Notes: generated from the letters alone by a model not told the origin. Positions 1 to 12,065 are shown, counted from the first letter of the stretch. The stretch is DNA of 64,000 nt from Notospermus geniculatus (GCA_002633025.1 NMRB01000044.1:406871-470870); one strand, 5' to 3'. Translations and numbers: made by a program.

Positions 1-2520
1 TCTAGAGTGACCTTGACGTCGATCTACAATGAGCTTGAGGTGGGTCTACAATGACCTGGACGTCAATCTAAAATGACCTTGACTCAATCCAAGAGTCTGG
101 TGGCACGAGAAAATTGCAAGAGTCTGGTGGCACGAGACTATTTTTCTCCTTGTGCACTGGTAGTACGCACCAGCAGTGTTGTTGACCGAAAGGACGTCGT
201 TGGGTGAGAAGGTCCCACCTGATGAGCTGTCAACCGCAGAGTCCGTGCTGTTCGAAACATCCTGACGTTGTATATAAGGAAAGAAACGGAAGCCCTTGTA
301 AATATGAAATTCTTTCTTCACAGTTCCACCATCAATCGTACTATGATTGTACATTGCCATCACCACTGGGGTGTTTGCACATCTATATATATTCGAAGAG
401 AAATGGCCTCAAAGCATAACATCGTTAAACCAGTGCTAAAATATTCATAGGTTTAAATCCTTAGCGGACCTTTTCGTGTATGCAGAGATCACGATTCAAA
501 TGGAATGGTGGGTGCTGAATGGAATCAGTGTGATTTTCATTGAAAAGCAATCAAGCGAGGCATTGCCGAGACCGTGCAATTTTCTCGGGGAAATGATGAA
601 AATTGATGGATAGAAGAGTTTTCAATCAGTTGTTCTGAGGCAGGGCCATGGGAAGGACAGGCCTACTTTTGAATGTTCATTACAGAATCATGTATACAAG
701 TCCAACATGTCAAAACCGACGTGCAATATGTCTTTGTTCAACGAGGGATTAGGATAGGCCCAATGACCGCACTGCAGAAAACAATGCCATATTAAGCTGA
801 TTAACTCGGACTAGGCTATACAATGGGGTGGTGTGAGGTAATAGTCACTGGCATTGTGAGACTTATAATGGGTCGGTGTATTACATCGAGGTTTATTGTT
901 TAACAAGGGATTAGGATTATGAATGTTGACCATTCGACCCTAGCAGACAATTGTACACGGATTTGCGTTCCTAGGAGACACTCTACCGAAAATCAACAGT
1001 CTAGGCCTTGATTTCAATAAGTCACCTGCCAATTTCACTTCATAGATCATATGGGTAAAATATACCCTATTATTCGTGGGACTTAAGAAATCACACTTCA
1101 CAACCCATGGATAGGCGTACCGGTAATTATGAGGCATAGGCTACGTTGGGGACTTCGTGACCTGGGGATGCACCTGTCATGTACCTTTTTCATACAGTGC
1201 ATTGAGTCATATGAATGGTTGATAGAGTAGTCTAGATCTAGGCCTATCCCCTGTGCAGAAGGGGCCTACCTCTAGACCTCGAGGCATAGGCTACAGTAGA
1301 CCCTAGGCCTAAAATTTGAGAGGTGTTGCTTGGGCGTATTATAGGCCTAGTGCACGGACATGGTTAAGCACAGGCTTCTCAGGCCCACCGGTACCGTGCC
1401 GCATTTCTCCCGAGGTATAGGCCTATACATTGTATAATGGGCAATGAGTCAGCCGAGTCACGCCTTGGTGACAAAACCAAACTAAAGGGCATGTTGTAGT
1501 ATAGCAGCATCATGCATCCCATCATTCACAGATTTCCAGAACATTCGACTTCAAGAACCGAGCGGACTAGGGCAGGCCTAGGCCTATCCACACTCACTGA
1601 TCTGAGGCATAGGCTACAGTTAGTAGCCTATTAGTTGTTAGGTACTTACAAGTGAAGTGTTGTCGTTATCCATCTGATATGTTAGGCTAGCTGTTCCTGG
1701 CCGGCCGAACCTTGTGTTACCGCTGCGAAGCCTTTGGACACTCGAGGTTTCAATTTCAATTGAAACTGCTGCAGCACGGTGATGAGTTTAAATACCGTTA
1801 CCCTCGTTGTTGTTGTTGTCGCCGAAGGTGTATGCGGTTTCGATTCCAGCAAGGCCTAAAGCAGGTAACTATCCTTGTAGGCCCCTATGCATGTTTTCGT
1901 GTGCCTGAGCCCATTTACGGGTGGGCACATCCATTTTTTCGAATGTCAGTCCATCAACCCAGAAACCTAGGCCTAGCGCTTCCTTCACGGAGTCCCTGCG
2001 CGGGACATTCAAATTAACTCTACATTTACATACTGCACTAAGTAGGCCTATGTTTATGAATAGGCCTATGGAGCGACGTATGAAACTTAGGCCTATGTTT
2101 ATTTTCTGCTGTTTATTTCGGTATACTCACAACACCAATGGTCGTATGTGTGATTTACTCAACACCGCAACCGCGGAAGACAACACAAACTAATTCCCAC
2201 AGCGGTTTGTGAGAGGCAATTAATTTTGATCGTCCCTTGTGAGCTGCAGTGTGGACGCTGCCGCATTCCATTGATTGAAGTCGTTAGAGGGTTGATCAAC
2301 AGCTCGGGTACTGACCCAGAGGGGATGGCTTATTAGGCCAGACCGGTTGGGAGAACTCAGTCATCAAGGCTAAGGGCCCCCACGGTGATTTATCACTGTC
2401 CACACTGGTGTCCACACGTGTATCGTCTTAGTTTCTTTTGTTCTCTGTCCCGAGAGTTACATGATGACCATCAGCACTGTTTAATGGATCTTTAATGAAA
2501 GTGATAAATTTCTTTTTATT
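1..2520. other. Left flank, no gene recognised
   Basis: No exon with recognisable protein similarity was found. Bases 12-83 hold about 3.3 copies of a 22-bp repeat (CTTGACGTCGATCTACAATG-like), and 90-137 holds two copies of a 20-bp phrase around GAGTCTGGTGGCACGAG. From 900 to 2100 the DNA is rich in AGGCCTA words. Open frames at 1712-2017 and 1921-2193 overlap each other, have low-complexity Cys/Arg runs, and are not supported. Confidence 0.4.
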
Positions 2521-3369
2521 TTATTTTCCATCAATCTGGGTATTGAATCACCCCATTTACACCCTGCAGGGACGTGCATTGGAAAACTCAGAGATCAAAG
2601 CCACTAACGGAGTCGAGATACAAAGACGCGAGAGTGTCGATCCGCCACCTGTTACAAACGTCTGTAACTGACTATGCTCATCAGCTTATATGAGTCGTTG
2701 CAGTTAGAGGAAGGGGGATGTTACTTAATAGTCTTGCACGGAATGACTGCCAGGTCAGTCTGAATCCCCAACAGGTCTAACGTGGCATCATTCCTTAGTG
2801 TGTTCTTTATGCTTATGCCTATAAAGTACATGTAGTTGATGACGCTGGTAATTACACGACGTTACTAATATTTTTTTTGTCATCATTGGATGACAAAGGT
2901 TTTCATTCTGTGGTAGGTCAGTGGTAAAAAGTTCAAGCAGCTGTACAATTTTAACGATAAAGACAGTGCATCATCAGTCAGAGTCTGAGGGCAGGAAGAA
3001 TCCGTATTGCTCAGTAAGTTTGAAATGCATGTCGGCTTATGTCCATTACATGTTGGCAGCGTCAGGAGAAAAAGATTCTACCATTCCCTGATAGATGGAA
3101 CCGTTGCCAACCAACTGCCAGAAGTCTGCATCAGTGAAACTGATGACTTTTCATTTCACCCCGGATTCAAGGGTGTGAATCCCAAGCAGTGAACATGAAG
3201 AGACCTTCTAGTTCTACATTTCGTGGTTTTAGGGGGCTAAGTACACAACTACAGTATAGCTCCCTCACCGCATCGAAACCTGTATCGTTTGAAAATGATC
3301 TAGTCTGCCGATTCGTGAGTGTGGCGATGTCGTCTTTTTGAGAGAACAAGGCGTGTAGGAAAGAGTCAG

Positions 3370-3480
3370 GGCCCATATTCATAAAGCTACTTAAGTCTTA
3401 AGTGTGACACTTATCCTTTGTTCAACACAAAAGATAAGTATCCTACTTTGACTTAAGTATGTACTTATGAATATGGGTCC
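3370..3480. mobile_element. 111-bp foldback MITE, copy 1
   Basis: The ends are inverted repeats: GGGCCCATATTCATAA on the left and TTATGAATATGGGTCC on the right. An inner hairpin sits around ACTTATCC...AAAAGATAAGT. The same element is at 15825-15936 in the duplicated block, so it predates the duplication. No coding capacity; family not assigned. Confidence 0.7.
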
Positions 3481-4411
3481 AGGACGCTTGTTGTGACGAA
3501 TTGCTTGAATGTACACATACCAGTATTATACCAATGTACGGTACGTACGTTTATTATGAACTTCGAATTTATGTGCACGTCATTTTGAACTGTAGTTTTA
3601 TTATATTGTTCAAAGTCGGATCAATACTAATCGAATTGTAGATAAAAAAAGAGCTCAGTGATAAAGAAAAACGTTGTTTAATTCAGCTACAGAATAAAAG
3701 ACGATTTCAATTCAAGGACGCCGTCAGCGTGGAGGTGTGGAGAACACATCAAGCTTGAGTTGTGGCAGGATTGGTTGGTTGGCATGAGCGAGCATCGCTT
3801 GACTTCAAAAGTAAATAATGTTGCAGCTCGCCTTGGTTAGATCTGCCCATCTGAAATAAATGGTAACGAATGGAATCCGATCTGACGGAACAGATTCATT
3901 GTTCAACAACAACGCACGTGAGGTTTTGCGTTCTGTATTCGCCATGTATCCGATGTCATTCAAGAAATCATTTTTGGGTTTCAGTCATTGTTGTCGACCT
4001 CGTTGAAGTCTGTCCCTCGGAAGATCGCACAGCATCCAAGGCCCGAAATCATTGAATCATGTGAAACATTGTGGTGTGCGCTCATAAGTGTCCAAGTGAC
4101 AGGTCTTTTTTAGGTTTTTCTTCATTGATTTTTGGCATTTTATTGGCATTCGACGTTTCTGAGACTCAATTTACCTCTAGCTGCTCGAGTTCAACCGAGA
4201 AACACGAGAACTCGGTGGTATTGACCAGTATGCAGGTCGCTGGTTGAGATGAACGTGACGGATGTACTATTGGTATCCCATTGTGGAGGTCGCTGTGAGT
4301 GAGATTGTTTAGGTACTCTATTTTGGAGGTCCCTTGAAGTGAGGAGAAACAAGGAATTCATCAGAAGTGGGAGCTGATCGTTGTGACGTCGGATGGGATT
4401 ATCAATCACAT

Positions 4412-4475
4412 ATGTTGGTGTTCCTAATAGGTATCACAGTGATCCTGATCTCTGGTCAAATTTGGCATCGGCAGC
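4412..4475 (+). promoter_or_regulatory. Conserved hydrophobic upstream ORF before gene A
   Basis: An ATG opens a hydrophobic peptide beginning MLVFL and running to SGQIWHRQQ, about 180 bp upstream of the gene A start. The same block occurs upstream of B (8871), C (16865) and D (21960) and is better conserved between A and B than the surrounding DNA. It could be a uORF, a promoter element, or an alternative signal-peptide exon; no donor site follows it clearly. Confidence 0.35.
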
Positions 4476-4591
4476 AATCGTTACCTAATGTGGGAAATTG
4501 GCAAATGTGGAATTTGACGGCGGCAATTTAGACAAGAGAGAGAGTACATGTACATTACCTATAGAAGAAAAGTGTGAAAACGTCACTAACA

Positions 4592-4903
4592 ATGTTTTTG
4601 CTTTACGCCAAAGTAATTTTCCTGATCCCTTCTTTTTGTATGGTAAGGCATGAATGCATCCTCAGCATGACGTATTCCAATACTGAAGTACGGTCATTCC
4701 TGCCTGACAGATTTGATGTCCCGTTCCCGTCCGTCTCCCTGGTCGATTGTTCAGGAAGATGCTTCGCAGCAACAAGAGCCGTGGCGTTTATCTTTGATTA
4801 TGAGCTATCTCACTGTCGACCCTATGTCAATAGGCTGAGAAAGCCTTACCAGATCGAGGAGAGAACACCACTTGGCAAGAAAATGGTAGTCATGTTGCGA
4901 AAG
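4592..4903 (+). CDS. Gene A exon 1: signal peptide and PAN/apple-like domain
   Basis: This 104-codon exon starts MFLLYAKVIFLIP, a short hydrophobic leader typical of a signal peptide, so the product is probably secreted. A cysteine-rich module follows. Its key cysteines lie in RHEC, VDCSGRC and ELSHCRPY, with the Cys-x3-Cys helix and later Cys spacing of PAN/apple domains. The exon ends in ...VMLRK at a phase-0 donor (AAG/GTTTGT). I chose the ATG at 4592 over the in-frame ATG at 4574 because only 4592 is shared by B, C and D. The next exon is the 10-nt microexon at 5649. Exon 1 differs from its duplicate in C at roughly 23 of 312 bases, far more than the downstream exon. PAN assignment is by pattern, not by search. 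Confidence 0.75.
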
Positions 4904-5048
4904 GTTTGTAGTTCATATCGTCATTAACCTGTTTCCACTTTTTCGACGAATGAAAACTTCTTGCTCAGTACTCTGGTTCCAACGTTCTTGCATTCGAATT
5001 GGTGGCAATGGCAAAAATCGCGAAATGAATTGTCGTATCGCTCTTTAA

Positions 5049-5296
5049 AGATAATATATCACGACTTTATTGTTTACATTTAATGTTTGTAAACATGGAT
5101 GTTTACATCATGTTATTTGGACTTTTTGGGACATGCCAACCCACCAAATTGAATCGTTTTGGAGTCAGGAGAATTTTTAGAGGGGCACGCCACCAACAAA
5201 TTACCCATAAGACAATAAAACACTGGACATAAACAAACAAAATGTAAATAAACAATGATTTTCGTGGCCCGCGAAAATACCCGTGATATATTATCT
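5049..5296. mobile_element. 248-bp piggyBac-like MITE with TTAA target (gene A intron 1)
   Basis: The termini are a perfect 15-bp inverted repeat (AGATAATATATCACG). TTAA flanks both sides (5045-5048, 5297-5300). The corresponding site near 17475 in the duplicate block has a single TTAA (CTCTTTAACTACC), so this is a filled/empty site pair and the insertion followed the block duplication. TTAA targets are characteristic of piggyBac transposases; the element has no transposase of its own. Confidence 0.88.
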
Positions 5297-5648
5297 TTAA
5301 CTACCACATACCACTGTGAACAATGTAATGTATGTACATAAGACATTATATAGTCAGTCCACTGACCACATCTTTGTTATTCAGGGTATAGGTGCACAAT
5401 TTAATTAATGCGTCTATCCGATACTAAAACATTTATTCACTAAACCCAGGTTGAGAACCTTGCCCAACCCCGAGTAACAAGAATATGATGAAGGGAATCT
5501 TTTGTGCATTGTCCACAGTACATTTGTATATACGTCAACAATACAGTAGGCCTACCTCTTTTTCAATGAATAAGAGTTGTTAACAATAGCGTAATTTTGA
5601 CATACAGATAACGCAGAATTTAACATGTTCTTGTACATTATTGCAAAG

Positions 5649-5658
5649 GATATGAAAG
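5649..5658 (+). CDS. Gene A exon 2: 10-nt microexon
   Basis: GATATGAAAG sits between an AG acceptor (GCAAAG) and a consensus GTAAGATG donor. It adds Asp-Met-Lys plus one base. With exon 1 ending in phase 0 and exon 3 starting with GG, the join reads D-M-K-G and keeps the long exon 3 frame open. The same ten bases and donor are found in B, C and D. Confidence 0.65.
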
Positions 5659-6028
5659 GTAAGATGAACATCGCTTGAGTATCAGCTTTTTGCCGAATGA
5701 GTCGTGAGGCAGTAGTACTTGCGCCATCAGTTGCAGTTTCATGCTATCCCATCAGACGGGGGATTGGAAACTTCTGAATACAAGGTGGCACTACCGATTC
5801 ACAGATTCAGGGTTCTGATTGGTTTCCAAATCGAATTGAAGAAGGCGTCCATCTCATCCCACTTGTTAATGTTAATCAAATTACTATAGGTGCAATTCTT
5901 TTAATGGTCACTTTATAGAGCCTCCTACAACACTTGAAATGTCATGGAACACCCACTAAGCGATCTTCTGTTGTATTGTGTTGTATAATGATTACCGGTA
6001 CATTTTCTTTGTTAAGTTCGTCGGGCAG

Positions 6029-6969
6029 GGACATACGTTTACGACGGACGTATATATCCGCCGCCAACACAGAGTCAACTTATTGGCTACTGGCTCGAAT
6101 GTTATAATGACACTGTCCTGCTGCGAACGTTTCTTCGACGTGGATCAAAAAAGACCACCAGGATTACAACATATACCTGGTCACCGGCTACCGTGACGTC
6201 ACCAATAGCGGTGAAGGTCGTCAACCATTTTGAATGCTGCAAATTCCGTGGGCTTCGCCTGTTTTGGATCTACGGCAGTCTGTATATCATAGGGAACCAG
6301 AAGTTGACCACTTGTTTCATTATTGACGTTCAAAGAAGGACGACTGAGGCGAAAGTGTCATTCACTCCCTCACGTTATGTGATGCACTTATCATTTTACA
6401 ACAAGAAGCAACTACTGGTCTGTACGATGCGTAAGAAAAGAAGGCATTATATGTTTACGATATGGCTCTACAGCGTGATGATTGGTAAAGGAATATGGTC
6501 CTTTACAGTCACAAAGCCTGTGTATACATGGAACCAAAGGATGCGAGGGTTGAAAGTTTACCATTTTTCCCACTATTTCCAACGTATATCTGAAAGCGGA
6601 GACATACTTGTCCCCAGCCCATATCGGTCGTTCTATCTTCTCACATACAGCAGCGGTTTCAGAGAACGCAGAAAGTTAAAGGTTGCAATTCAGACATGGA
6701 AGTGGGCCATCATTAGACACATCTTCCAGCCCGTTTCCCACACCTTATTTTTCGTCCACAGTGACAAAAGAAGGCGCCACGTGTCCTTGTCAAGTTTCTC
6801 CATTCCGCCATCTTGGAATTCGACGGAGCGAAATTTCATTAAATCATTTCTACATATCGATTTAAAAAAGCAGGCCTCTTCTCTCGGTATCGACTCGAAC
6901 GGAAACCTTTTTGCAAAACCGTATCTTTCGAAAAAGATCATGGTGTACAGACTCGTTCCGTACATGTAA
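6029..6969 (+). CDS. Gene A exon 3: NHL-like beta-propeller domain
   Basis: The exon starts after CAG at 6028 and runs 941 nt to TAA, giving a predicted protein of 420 residues. It begins GTYVYDGRIYPPP and contains repeated strand-rich blocks of about 45-50 residues, for example LFWIYGSLYIIGNQ, YMFTIWLYSVMIG and ILVPSPYRSFYLLT. The last block, LGIDSNGNLFAKPYLS, followed by KKIMVYRL, has the shape of an NHL blade (hydrophobic-x-D-x-x-G-N-L then a closing strand). An NST glycosylation sequon lies in PSWNSTERN, as expected for a secreted protein. There is no later membrane segment. Function unknown; propeller fold is inferred from repeat pattern. It is nearly identical to C exon 3, with 2 residue changes seen. 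Confidence 0.75.
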
Positions 6970-8540
6970 TGCTAATTCGGACCAAGTGATGACTCTCGTG
7001 TCGAAACTCAACTCTTTGTTTTGACGTATTTGACAATCCTGAAGGACAATGATACCCCCCCCCCACACACACACACACGAACGCACACCACGTACCCCTA
7101 CTCTTACCGCACAAGTAAAGCAAACACGGAGGAAGTTCCGTGGCCGCTGGAATCAGAAGTTCCCTGAACTGTTCAGAGGCTACGCGATTCTTCTTCCAGA
7201 ACGGCCAGCTTCAAGGTCATTCTTCATCACGGTGTCATTTCCTACTTTATCGTCCCGGACTGCCAGTCAAGGACAACATTGCAATACCACCAAAAATACC
7301 TATTTTTATCTTTTTATTGGACGGTAGCCATGTTGGATATGTTATCAACCTGAGTTGACCTGTTATCTGCTATACCTTGCTATGTACTAGTAAGGACTGT
7401 ACACACTTCGGGTGGACCGGATTTTGTGCCCTATCTCCTCCTCAGTTAGGGCTTGAAGCCTAGGAAGAACGGTCTATGTGTACAGTACAATAGTAGGAGA
7501 GTGCCCTTACGGCATTTTGGTTTTAAATGAAGTGATTATTTGTATGAAAAAGAGATAAAATCATTAGTGTGGTGACCTGTGCTGCCATCTAGACATGATG
7601 CTGCTGTTTAGAAAGTCAAAACTGCTCCTCACTGCTCATGGATTTGATGGTAAACGATTAACAAATGGATTCCTAGCCATGAAACTACCCCTCTCCAAAC
7701 ACATTCGTCAAGAAAGCAACAGACCCTCTACCACAGGATATTCAAGGACAAACACACTCCCTCAAAATGTCAGTGTTCGCCACGGGTCAGTATGTCTATC
7801 GATGTTTTTCTCAAGTTCTCTGTCACGTTGTCCTCAGATAATCTCATCTATTAATGACTAGGATTCTCCGAAATGTTCCTCCCTCAGCTTACAGAAGTGT
7901 GTTGTTTTTTATTTGTGCTTCATTTTGGATTTCTGTTCATAATCGGATCAATACTAATCGAATTATAGATATACAAAGAGCTTCAATGGTAAAAAAGCAG
8001 CACGCTGTTTGTTCCAGCATACAAAATAAGAGACAATGACAAGGACGCTGCCAGCATGTAGGGTAACATTTAAAAACTAGGATCGATTGGCATGAATGAG
8101 CATCACTTGACATTAAATCTGTTCATCAGAAGTAAAAGGTAACGGATGGAAGCATATTTTACCGATTGTTCGACAACGCACGTGAGGTTTTGCGTCCACA
8201 CCATTGCCTCTTCCAGCAGCATTGCAATCTCTTGCCGATACTCAGCTTGTCTCAAGTGCCATTCCGCAAATCATATGGTGGTTTCAGTTATAATCACCGA
8301 CCTCATTGAATTCTGTGCCCGAATTTCCGTCCTTGAATCGTCGAATGGCCGATAAGTCATTGAACTTGGTGAAATATTTGTGTGCAATACTCATGATATG
8401 TTTTTGTAACGGGTATTTTCGAGTTTTTCTTTGTTCACCTGTTATATATTTGACGACAGGCATTCGATGATTCTACCAATCCATCCATTTAAAACTACTG
8501 CTTCTCGAGATTATCCAAGGAACACAAAAATAGGGTGACA
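6970..8540. other. A-B intergenic region
   Basis: A C-run followed by an AC-run lies at about 7054-7078. The region from 7930 repeats, in diverged form, the upstream flank of gene A, including TCAATACTAATCGAATTATAG and ACAACGCACGTGAGGTTTTG. No exon is supported; small frames at 7049-7358 and 7595-7861 are not shared in an intact form with the C-D copy. Confidence 0.4.
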
Positions 8541-8542
8541 TT

Positions 8543-8721
8543 CAGGCGCGGATCCAAGGGGCGCACCCGGCGCACGCACCCGCCCTCCTTTCAGCCAACA
8601 AATCTATAAAACTGATCGTAAAATTCTGAAATTTTGGAGCAAATCATTGAAATTCACCGCAGATTTCAAGGTTTCTGGCACAGTGCACCCCCTCTTTTCC
8701 GAAATCGTGGATCCACCCCTG
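8543..8721. mobile_element. Short inverted-repeat element (CAGG.GCGGATCC ends), copy 1
   Basis: CAGGCGCGGATCCAAGG on the left is answered by GGATCCACCCCTG on the right. Such ends resemble hAT-type MITEs. A shorter copy lies at about 21635-21785 before gene D. I could not define a target duplication, so the family is tentative. Confidence 0.45.
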
Positions 8722-8870
8722 CACGCGACGAACAAGAAGGATGCACGTTTGGTTCTATCCTAGTGTCGAGTCGTGCTGTGCGAGTTTGGAGGTCACTTGA
8801 CACGAAAAGGGACGGGGAATATATCAGACGTGACCTAATCACCGTGGCATCCGGTAGATCTATCAATCAC

Positions 8871-8939
8871 ATGTTGGTGTTCCTAGCTGATATCACGGTG
8901 ATGCTGGTCTCTGGTCAAATTTGGCATCGGCAGCAATGA
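8871..8939 (+). promoter_or_regulatory. Conserved hydrophobic upstream ORF before gene B
   Basis: ATG at 8871 opens a 22-codon peptide, MLVFL...SGQIWHRQQ, closed by TGA at 8937-8939, about 190 bp before the B start. It is the same block as upstream of A, C and D. Confidence 0.35.
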
Positions 8940-9127
8940 CCTGATTTTTATAGAGCAACCAAGGGTACATGTATCTAGCATCATTAATGAGTCTGTGAGT
9001 ATCATAGCATGTGGAATTCGATAGCGATTTAGACCAGAGATGGCAGCAAGGAGGAGAAAAGCGCCCCCATTTTGCGTAACAATCCATTCGATGATCTATT
9101 TAGTGTGGAAGTAAAGAAAACGTAACG

Positions 9128-9442
9128 ATGTTTTTACTTTACGTCAAAGTCATTTTCCTGATACCCTCTCTCTGTATGGTAAGGCACGAATGCATCCTCA
9201 GCATGACATATTCCAATATTGAAGCACGATCATTCCTGCCTGACAGATTTGATGACCCGTTCCCGTCCGTCTCCCGGGTCGATTGTTCAGGCAGATGCTT
9301 CGCAGCAACAAGAGCCGTGGCGTTCATCTTTGATTACGAGCTAGCTCACTGTCGACCCTATGTCAATAGGCTGAGAAAGCCATACCAGATTGAGGACACT
9401 AGAATTCCACTTGGCAAGAAAATGCTAGTCATGTTACGAAAG
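9128..9442 (+). CDS. Gene B exon 1: signal peptide and PAN/apple-like domain
   Basis: The exon has 105 codons starting MFLLYVKVIFLIP, again a hydrophobic leader followed by the cysteine module VDCSGRC...ELAHCRPY and ending VMLRK at GTTTGT. It is about 90 percent identical to A exon 1 in protein, although the two genes' propeller exons are much less alike. It has one extra codon (EDTRIP against EERTP). The next exon is a microexon at 9652. The coding sequence is later interrupted by a TGA at 10662, so B may be a pseudogene or encode a short form. Confidence 0.7.
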
Positions 9443-9651
9443 GTTTGTATAAATTCCAAGTTTTTTTTTTAAATATTGGGTCAAAACCCGGAGTCCCAAC
9501 TTCTTCATTATTGACTCTTATAGACAAATCGTCCACAATCCACTCCCCCACCCACTTTTCATAAAATGAATAGATGCCATGATTGATATTTCTAATCTAT
9601 AATGCCAGTGCAGAATAATGCAAAATTCAACATGTTGTACACGTCTCACAG

Positions 9652-9661
9652 GATATGAAAG
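9652..9661 (+). CDS. Gene B exon 2: 10-nt microexon
   Basis: GATATGAAAG lies between CTCACAG and GTAAGATG. The acceptor is better than in A. Phase matches exon 1 and exon 3. Confidence 0.65.
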
Positions 9662-9874
9662 GTAAGATGAACATTTTGCTTCGAAACTGCTTAAACGATC
9701 GTGAAATCAGCAGTTGCTGGCGCCATCAGTGGGTTTCACGCCATGTCATCAGACGACAGTGGAGATCCCTGATGGACCGGTGTCTCTTTCGATTCAACAG
9801 CTTTGGTGACAGGTTTTAATTGGAGTATAGCCAAAGATTTGTCTAACATGCACAGGGCCATGGCGTCCGTTTAA

Positions 9875-10246
9875 AGGGAGACACCCGAAAGATATTGCCC
9901 GGCGGGCCCTCTTTGTATTTGTTTTGATTAGCGTAGTGTCACCGTCGATTAACAGATGGCGCTGTGCGTTATGGTACAGGCCCCGAGAGAGCTGTCAGTG
10001 AGTTTAGAATGCGTATCTAACCAAAAAACGCTAGTTTGTAAAAAACACACCCACGAATTTGTGAGCTCGGGGTGTGTTTTTACAAACTAGCGTTTTTTTG
10101 GTTATAGATACGTGTTCTAAACTCGCTGATAGCTCTCTCGGGGCCTGTGTTTTTGTTTTGATTAGCGTAGTGTCACCGATTAACAGATGGCGCTGTGCGT
10201 TATGGCAAAGAGTGCCCGCCGGGCAATATCTTTCGGACGTCTCCCT
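9875..10246. mobile_element. 372-bp TTAA-flanked foldback element (gene B intron 2)
   Basis: The outer ends AGGGAGACACCCG and CGGACGTCTCCCT are inverted, with TTAA on both sides (9871-9874, 10247-10250). Inside, a long inner hairpin is centred near 10055 (CTAACCAAAAAACGCTAG against its complement). The phrase GATTAACAGATGGCGCTGTG occurs twice in the same direction. A near-identical copy is at 22975-23347. It is probably a piggyBac-like MITE with internal rearrangement. Confidence 0.8.
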
Positions 10247-10323
10247 TTAAGTGTTATCTCATTTGATAATGTAGTGAGAAGAATTATACAATGATTGTTC
10301 TCTGCGTCAAGGTCGCCCGACAG

Positions 10324-11279
10324 GGTCATATGTTTACGACGGACTTATGAATCCACCGTCATCAAAAAGTCAAGTTATTGGCTCAGGCCTCGCATCCTAC
10401 AATGACACTGTCCTGCTGCGAACGTTTCTTCGACATGGATCTAAAAAGACGACCAGGATTACAACATATATCTGGTCACCGGCTACCGTGACGTCACCAA
10501 TAGCGATGAAGGTCATCCGCCATTTTGAATGTTGTAACTTCCGCGGGTTTCGTCTGTTTTGGATCTACGCCAGTCTGTACATCGTAGGGAACCAGAAGCT
10601 GACCACTTGTTTCATTGTTGATGTTCGGAAAAAAGTGACCGTTGCGAAAGTCACCGCTCCCTGACAAAATGGTCTGCACTTATCATTTTACAATAAGAAG
10701 CAACTACTGCTCTGTACGATGCATAAGAAACGTGGGCGCTATGTCTTCACTATATGGCTCTATAGCGTGATAATTGGAAACGGAATATGGTCCTTTACGG
10801 TCACAAGGCCAGTATATTCATGGAAACAAAGAAAGCTTCGTTTCCAACTTCATCATACCAATTTCTATTTCCACCGTATATCTGAAAGCGGAGACATACT
10901 TGTCCCCACCCCCTATAGGTCATTTTATCTTCTCACGAACAGGAGTGGTTGGAGAGAAAAAATAAAGTTAAATGTGGTGATTAGGACATGGAAGTGGACA
11001 ATGATTAGGCACATTTTCCAACCTGTTGCCAACACGTTCTATTTCGTTCACTATTACCACAGAAAAAAGCACCACCTATTGTTGTCAAGTTTCTCCATTC
11101 CGCGATTCTTGAATTCCACGAACAAGAAAATCATTAAACCATTTCTACACTACACTGATACAAAAATGCGCGCGTCTACTCTTGGAATAGACTCCAAAGG
11201 AAACCTTCTGGCAAAGCCATACCTATCGAATTGTATCATGGCGTACAGACGCGTTCCGGACATACTGGAATATAGCTGA
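10324..11279 (+). pseudogene. Gene B exon 3: propeller exon with in-frame TGA
   Basis: The exon starts after CAG at 10323 (GG, then codons from 10326) and follows the same frame to TGA at 11277-11279. A premature TGA stands at 10662-10664, where gene A has a Ser codon (CCC TCA in A, CCC TGA here). Upstream are 112 codons of propeller from this exon; downstream are 204 more, including LGIDSKGNLLAKPYLS and the closing strand. No other frame break is present. Without recoding the product would be about 221 residues with roughly a third of the propeller, unlikely to fold as one. Gene D has the same stop. It may be a pseudogene, or the TGA may be read through. Confidence 0.7.
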
Positions 11280-12056
11280 TCAAGTTTTCAACCTACATGT
11301 ACATGTATTTGTTGTTGCTAGAAAACAGCATTGTTGAATGGACTGTCCAATCACAACATTTCATCCGGCTGTCCCGGAGTAATCAAGGACATATTGTCAT
11401 CATTCTGTATGTTCTTCTTTTTCCGGTGTAGCTTAAGATGTCGAGGCTTCCTATCATTTGGACACTTTTGCCCAATGCCACCTATCTAATGGCAGTGAGG
11501 TTCTTAAAGTGCAAGCTACGACTTAAATCTGTCCGAGAATAGGACAAATGCTCATGATATATATCCCCAATCGTCGGACACAAGGTTTTTATTGAATAAA
11601 AACTGGTGGTGTGTTTTCAACACTCAAAAGCTGAATGATCAAGTCAAATTAATTTTACTTCAATACTGCCAGTGAATGTCGCCCTGGTTAGAAATGCAGT
11701 CGCCAACAAACGCCCAAAAGTTTGGATCTGGTGTCCGAGAATGGATACGTAGAACAACCCCTTTCAGATATTATAGTCTTGACATTCTTGCACTACTGAC
11801 GATGTGGCTTCGGCATGCCATTTGATTTTGCTGAGAGAGGAATTTGATTCTGTACTATCTGCGACCGCCACTGCCCCATCACACTAAGCTAGTTCTCAGT
11901 ACGTTCTTGAAAATGTTGCCGTACTGGCTCAAATTGTGTATGAACGGAGTGGACTTAGTGGCAACTTTTTCAGTCTTTACGAACTTCATGGACGGGCTCG
12001 GACGGAAGGGTGCTCCAGAACTTCGAGGTATTTATGAACTTAGAGAAACACAACCT
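11280..12056. other. 3' flank of gene B
   Basis: No exon supported. A frame at 11844-12068 matches 25043-25300 in the other block, where it runs on uninterrupted for 85 codons. Here it is cut by the element at 12066. The peptide resembles nothing I recognise. Confidence 0.3.
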
Positions 12057-12065
12057 CCTCGACCA

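Noticed and set aside
3007-3382. Small frames at 3007-3192 (+) and 3167-3382 (-), repeated at 15.6 kb
   Set aside because: Conserved only because the whole block is duplicated; the frames end inside a MITE and have no domain.
6690-6965. Minus-strand frame inside gene A exon 3 (and copy at 18668-18943)
   Set aside because: Antisense shadow of the propeller exon; no splice or family evidence.
7049-7358. Frames around the C-run and AC-run
   Set aside because: Low-complexity sequence; not preserved in the C-D copy.
10662-10664. Selenocysteine codon in gene B
   Set aside because: Aligned residue in A and C is Ser, not Cys, and I see no obvious SECIS; simple nonsense is more likely.
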